The translations under genes and the position numbers were made by a program. Positions 4,696 through 5,937 of a stretch of DNA of 5,937 bases are shown here, piece by piece. The DNA comes from Bacteriovoracaceae bacterium (lineage in GTDB: Bacteria; Bdellovibrionota; Bacteriovoracia; Bacteriovoracales; Bacteriovoracaceae). The notes beneath the pieces were generated by a model. It saw nothing but the letters and a program-made list of their open reading frames with translations. It had not been told where the DNA came from and did not search any database. The stretch covers positions 1 through 5,937 of the forward strand of contig SKIL01000093.1 in NCBI GenBank assembly GCA_007116425.1, read 5' to 3'. Position 1 is the stretch's first letter. Each line of letters begins with the position of its first letter.

Positions 4696-5875
4696 AGGCC
4701 TTTTTATATCTTGGTAATATATTTTCCCAGCGATATTGATCGATATGCGACTGTATTTTTTGAAGGTCTTGTTGATAGGGGTCTAAATCAGAAGATTGGA
4801 TTTGCGTTTTAAGAATTTTGTAAGCTCCATTGAGATTGTTGTAGAGATATGAATACTTAAGACCTTCTGGAAAATGCTCTGGATAGGCCAGGCGGTTAGG
4901 CATAAGAGGTAAGCACCCCGAGGCCACCGACTCAAGGACACTGATTCCAAAAAAGTCATGATTAGATGTGGTGAGAGCGTGAGTTGCTTCGCTTAAAACT
5001 TTCAAATAATCTATTTTAGACTCAAGTTTACCCCACCATTTGATATGATTAGAGTATTGATTTTTGAGCTTGATGAACTCAGGAGGAATGATATCTAATT
5101 GCTCTCCAAGAATCGCCAATTCAAAATCAACTCCATCGTCTGCAAGTCGGTCTATAAGTTTACAAAACGCATATGGATTTTTATCATTTTCCCAGCGATG
5201 ATTCCAGACGATGAGTGGTTTATTGCGCTTTTGCAATGACCTAAAGCTCGGTAAGTCCAACCCAAGCGGAAGAATCTCGGCCTTATGCTTAATTTGATCA
5301 ATGATCTCTAAACATTGAAAATCTAGCTGAGAGCGAAGATATTTATCACCCAGCTCTAAAAGAGAATTTAAATTATATTTAGAGTTAAAGAAAACCTTAT
5401 CCGCACCTAGTGTTTGAGTTAAATTTATGAATTTGTAGTGATGGTCGCGAGTGACAGCTTTCTTTTTTTCGTTTGGAGATTGAGGATAGGCAAACTGATT
5501 TTCATGCATATATACGTAGATCGGAACGCTTCGCAACTTGTTGGGGAGCAAGGATCTAAATAATATCAGGTCGCACATTGAAGTCAAAATAAAGAGATCA
5601 GGAGATGTATTCTTGAGCGATATATAATTTGAAACCCGAGATGCGAATTCAATTGCACCGGCCTTAAGGCGCCATCTCCAATTTGATGGCGGAAGCCCAA
5701 AAATATGGACGTCTGCAAAAGAACAGGCTTCAAACTGCTGTTTTAGTTGATTTAACCAGCTTTTATGAGAGCCACCATAGTGGCCCTCAAGAGCAAAAAT
5801 ATTAAAGCGAGAATTTAAACCAGACTTAGTGATGTAGACTTCCTCGCTCAATCTCTTCAATAAATGCTGGGTCAT
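4682..5875 (-). CDS. GTDC1/QTMAN-like glycosyltransferase (predicted tRNA-queuosine alpha-mannosyltransferase)
   Basis: A 397-residue protein (from ATG 5875) resembling human GTDC1 along its length rather than generic GT4 enzymes. Shared blocks, as recalled: EGHYGGSHK (30-38), LPPSNWRWR (61-69), YMHENQFAYP (122-131), IVWNHRWENDKNP (222-234), LGE near 257, HDFFGISVLESVASG (306-320) and LAYPEHFP (329-336). GTDC1 adds mannose from GDP-mannose to queuosine at position 34 of tRNA-Asp. The N-terminal part is DUF3524; the C-terminal part is a GT-B donor domain, where FFG-x4-LE corresponds to the EX7E region with Asp in place of the first Glu. The human enzyme's long insert before the HRWE block is absent. 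A cytosolic tRNA-modifying role is inferred by homology; a cell-surface glycan role is the alternative. The true start is uncertain: the family core begins near residue 25, and the first 50 nt overlap the upstream gene. Confidence 0.8.
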   Translation of the reverse strand: MTQHLLKRLSEEVYITKSGLNSRFNIFALEGHYGGSHKSWLNQLKQQFEACSFADVHIFGLPPSNWRWRLKAGAIEFASRVSNYISLKNTSPDLFILTSMCDLILFRSLLPNKLRSVPIYVYMHENQFAYPQSPNEKKKAVTRDHHYKFINLTQTLGADKVFFNSKYNLNSLLELGDKYLRSQLDFQCLEIIDQIKHKAEILPLGLDLPSFRSLQKRNKPLIVWNHRWENDKNPYAFCKLIDRLADDGVDFELAILGEQLDIIPPEFIKLKNQYSNHIKWWGKLESKIDYLKVLSEATHALTTSNHDFFGISVLESVASGCLPLMPNRLAYPEHFPEGLKYSYLYNNLNGAYKILKTQIQSSDLDPYQQDLQKIQSHIDQYRWENILPRYKKAFSLK

Positions 5876-5937
5876 CGTCAAGGGATTGGAAAAGTTTCTT
5901 TCGGAAGGTTCCTTTTGAGTTGATAAGCCTTTGGCAC
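5826..5937 (-). CDS. C-terminal end of an upstream minus-strand gene (5' partial, unrecognised)
   Basis: On the minus strand a second frame is open from the right edge to TAA at 5828-5826. It encodes 36 residues ending KLFQSLDDDPAFIEEIERG and then SLHH. The composition (acidic and basic residues in helix-like spacing, few rare residues) looks like a real protein tail. The alternative frame of the same DNA, which would extend the glycosyltransferase N-terminus, is less protein-like and less conserved. The product is not recognised. If real, it overlaps the ATG-started glycosyltransferase by 50 nt, and the two genes are probably cotranscribed and coupled. Confidence 0.5.
   Translation of the reverse strand, partial: CQRLINSKGTFRKKLFQSLDDDPAFIEEIERGSLHH

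Noticed and set aside
5878..5937. Third minus-strand frame from the right edge, ending at TGA 5880-5878, two bases before the glycosyltransferase ATG
   Set aside because: The spacing would be attractive for an upstream gene, but only about 19 codons are visible. The other frame, ending at 5826, gives a longer and more protein-like tail. Sequence beyond the edge would decide.
1..5937. Search for a defence system, mobile element, CRISPR array or tRNA
   Set aside because: No transposase, integrase, Cas, toxin-antitoxin or restriction motif, no regularly spaced repeat longer than the 9-bp pair at 1702-1723, and no cloverleaf-like sequence was seen on either strand.

Overview
The window is AT-rich, gene-dense bacterial chromosome with short intergenic gaps. 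A 60-residue histone-fold protein, a GTDC1/QTMAN-like glycosyltransferase, and DUF374, DUF2288, DUF1499 and YceI proteins together suggest a Gram-negative delta-type bacterium, most likely Bdellovibrionota (Bdellovibrio/Bacteriovorax-like). This placement is inferred from protein content and codon bias, not from a marker gene. No tRNA, rRNA, CRISPR array, insertion sequence or phage gene is visible.

Layout. On the plus strand, the tail of a c-type cytochrome (to 101) is followed 20 nt later by a gamma-carbonic anhydrase family protein (122-658). It meets tail to tail, sharing a TTAA, a minus-strand run read from right to left: a DUF374 lysophospholipid acyltransferase (2471-1827), a bacterial histone (1682-1500), a DUF2288 protein (1432-1112) and a DUF1499 lipoprotein (1134-655). 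The histone has its own promoter-like region and a 9-bp hairpin behind it, so it is probably a separate transcription unit. DUF2288 and DUF1499 overlap and are probably co-translated.

The acyltransferase diverges from a secreted YceI-family protein (2570-3181) across an 98-nt gap that holds two interlocked, nearly symmetric promoter candidates. The YceI gene converges on a small single-pass membrane protein (3481-3221); a perfect 13-bp hairpin sits at the junction and contains the last codons of the small protein. That gene diverges from a PotA/FbpC/CysA-type ABC ATPase (3604-4695) with no permease or binding protein nearby. The ATPase overlaps by 14 nt, tail to tail, with the glycosyltransferase (5875-4682). 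At the right edge another minus-strand gene enters (stop at 5826) and overlaps the glycosyltransferase start.

These genes do not form one pathway. Themes are envelope function (cytochrome, YceI, DUF1499 lipoprotein, acyltransferase, small membrane protein), chromatin (histone) and tRNA modification (predicted queuosine mannosylation). The two items most worth pursuing are the histone, which stops where helix 3 of an archaeal histone would begin, and the GTDC1-like enzyme, which predicts mannosyl-queuosine in this bacterium.
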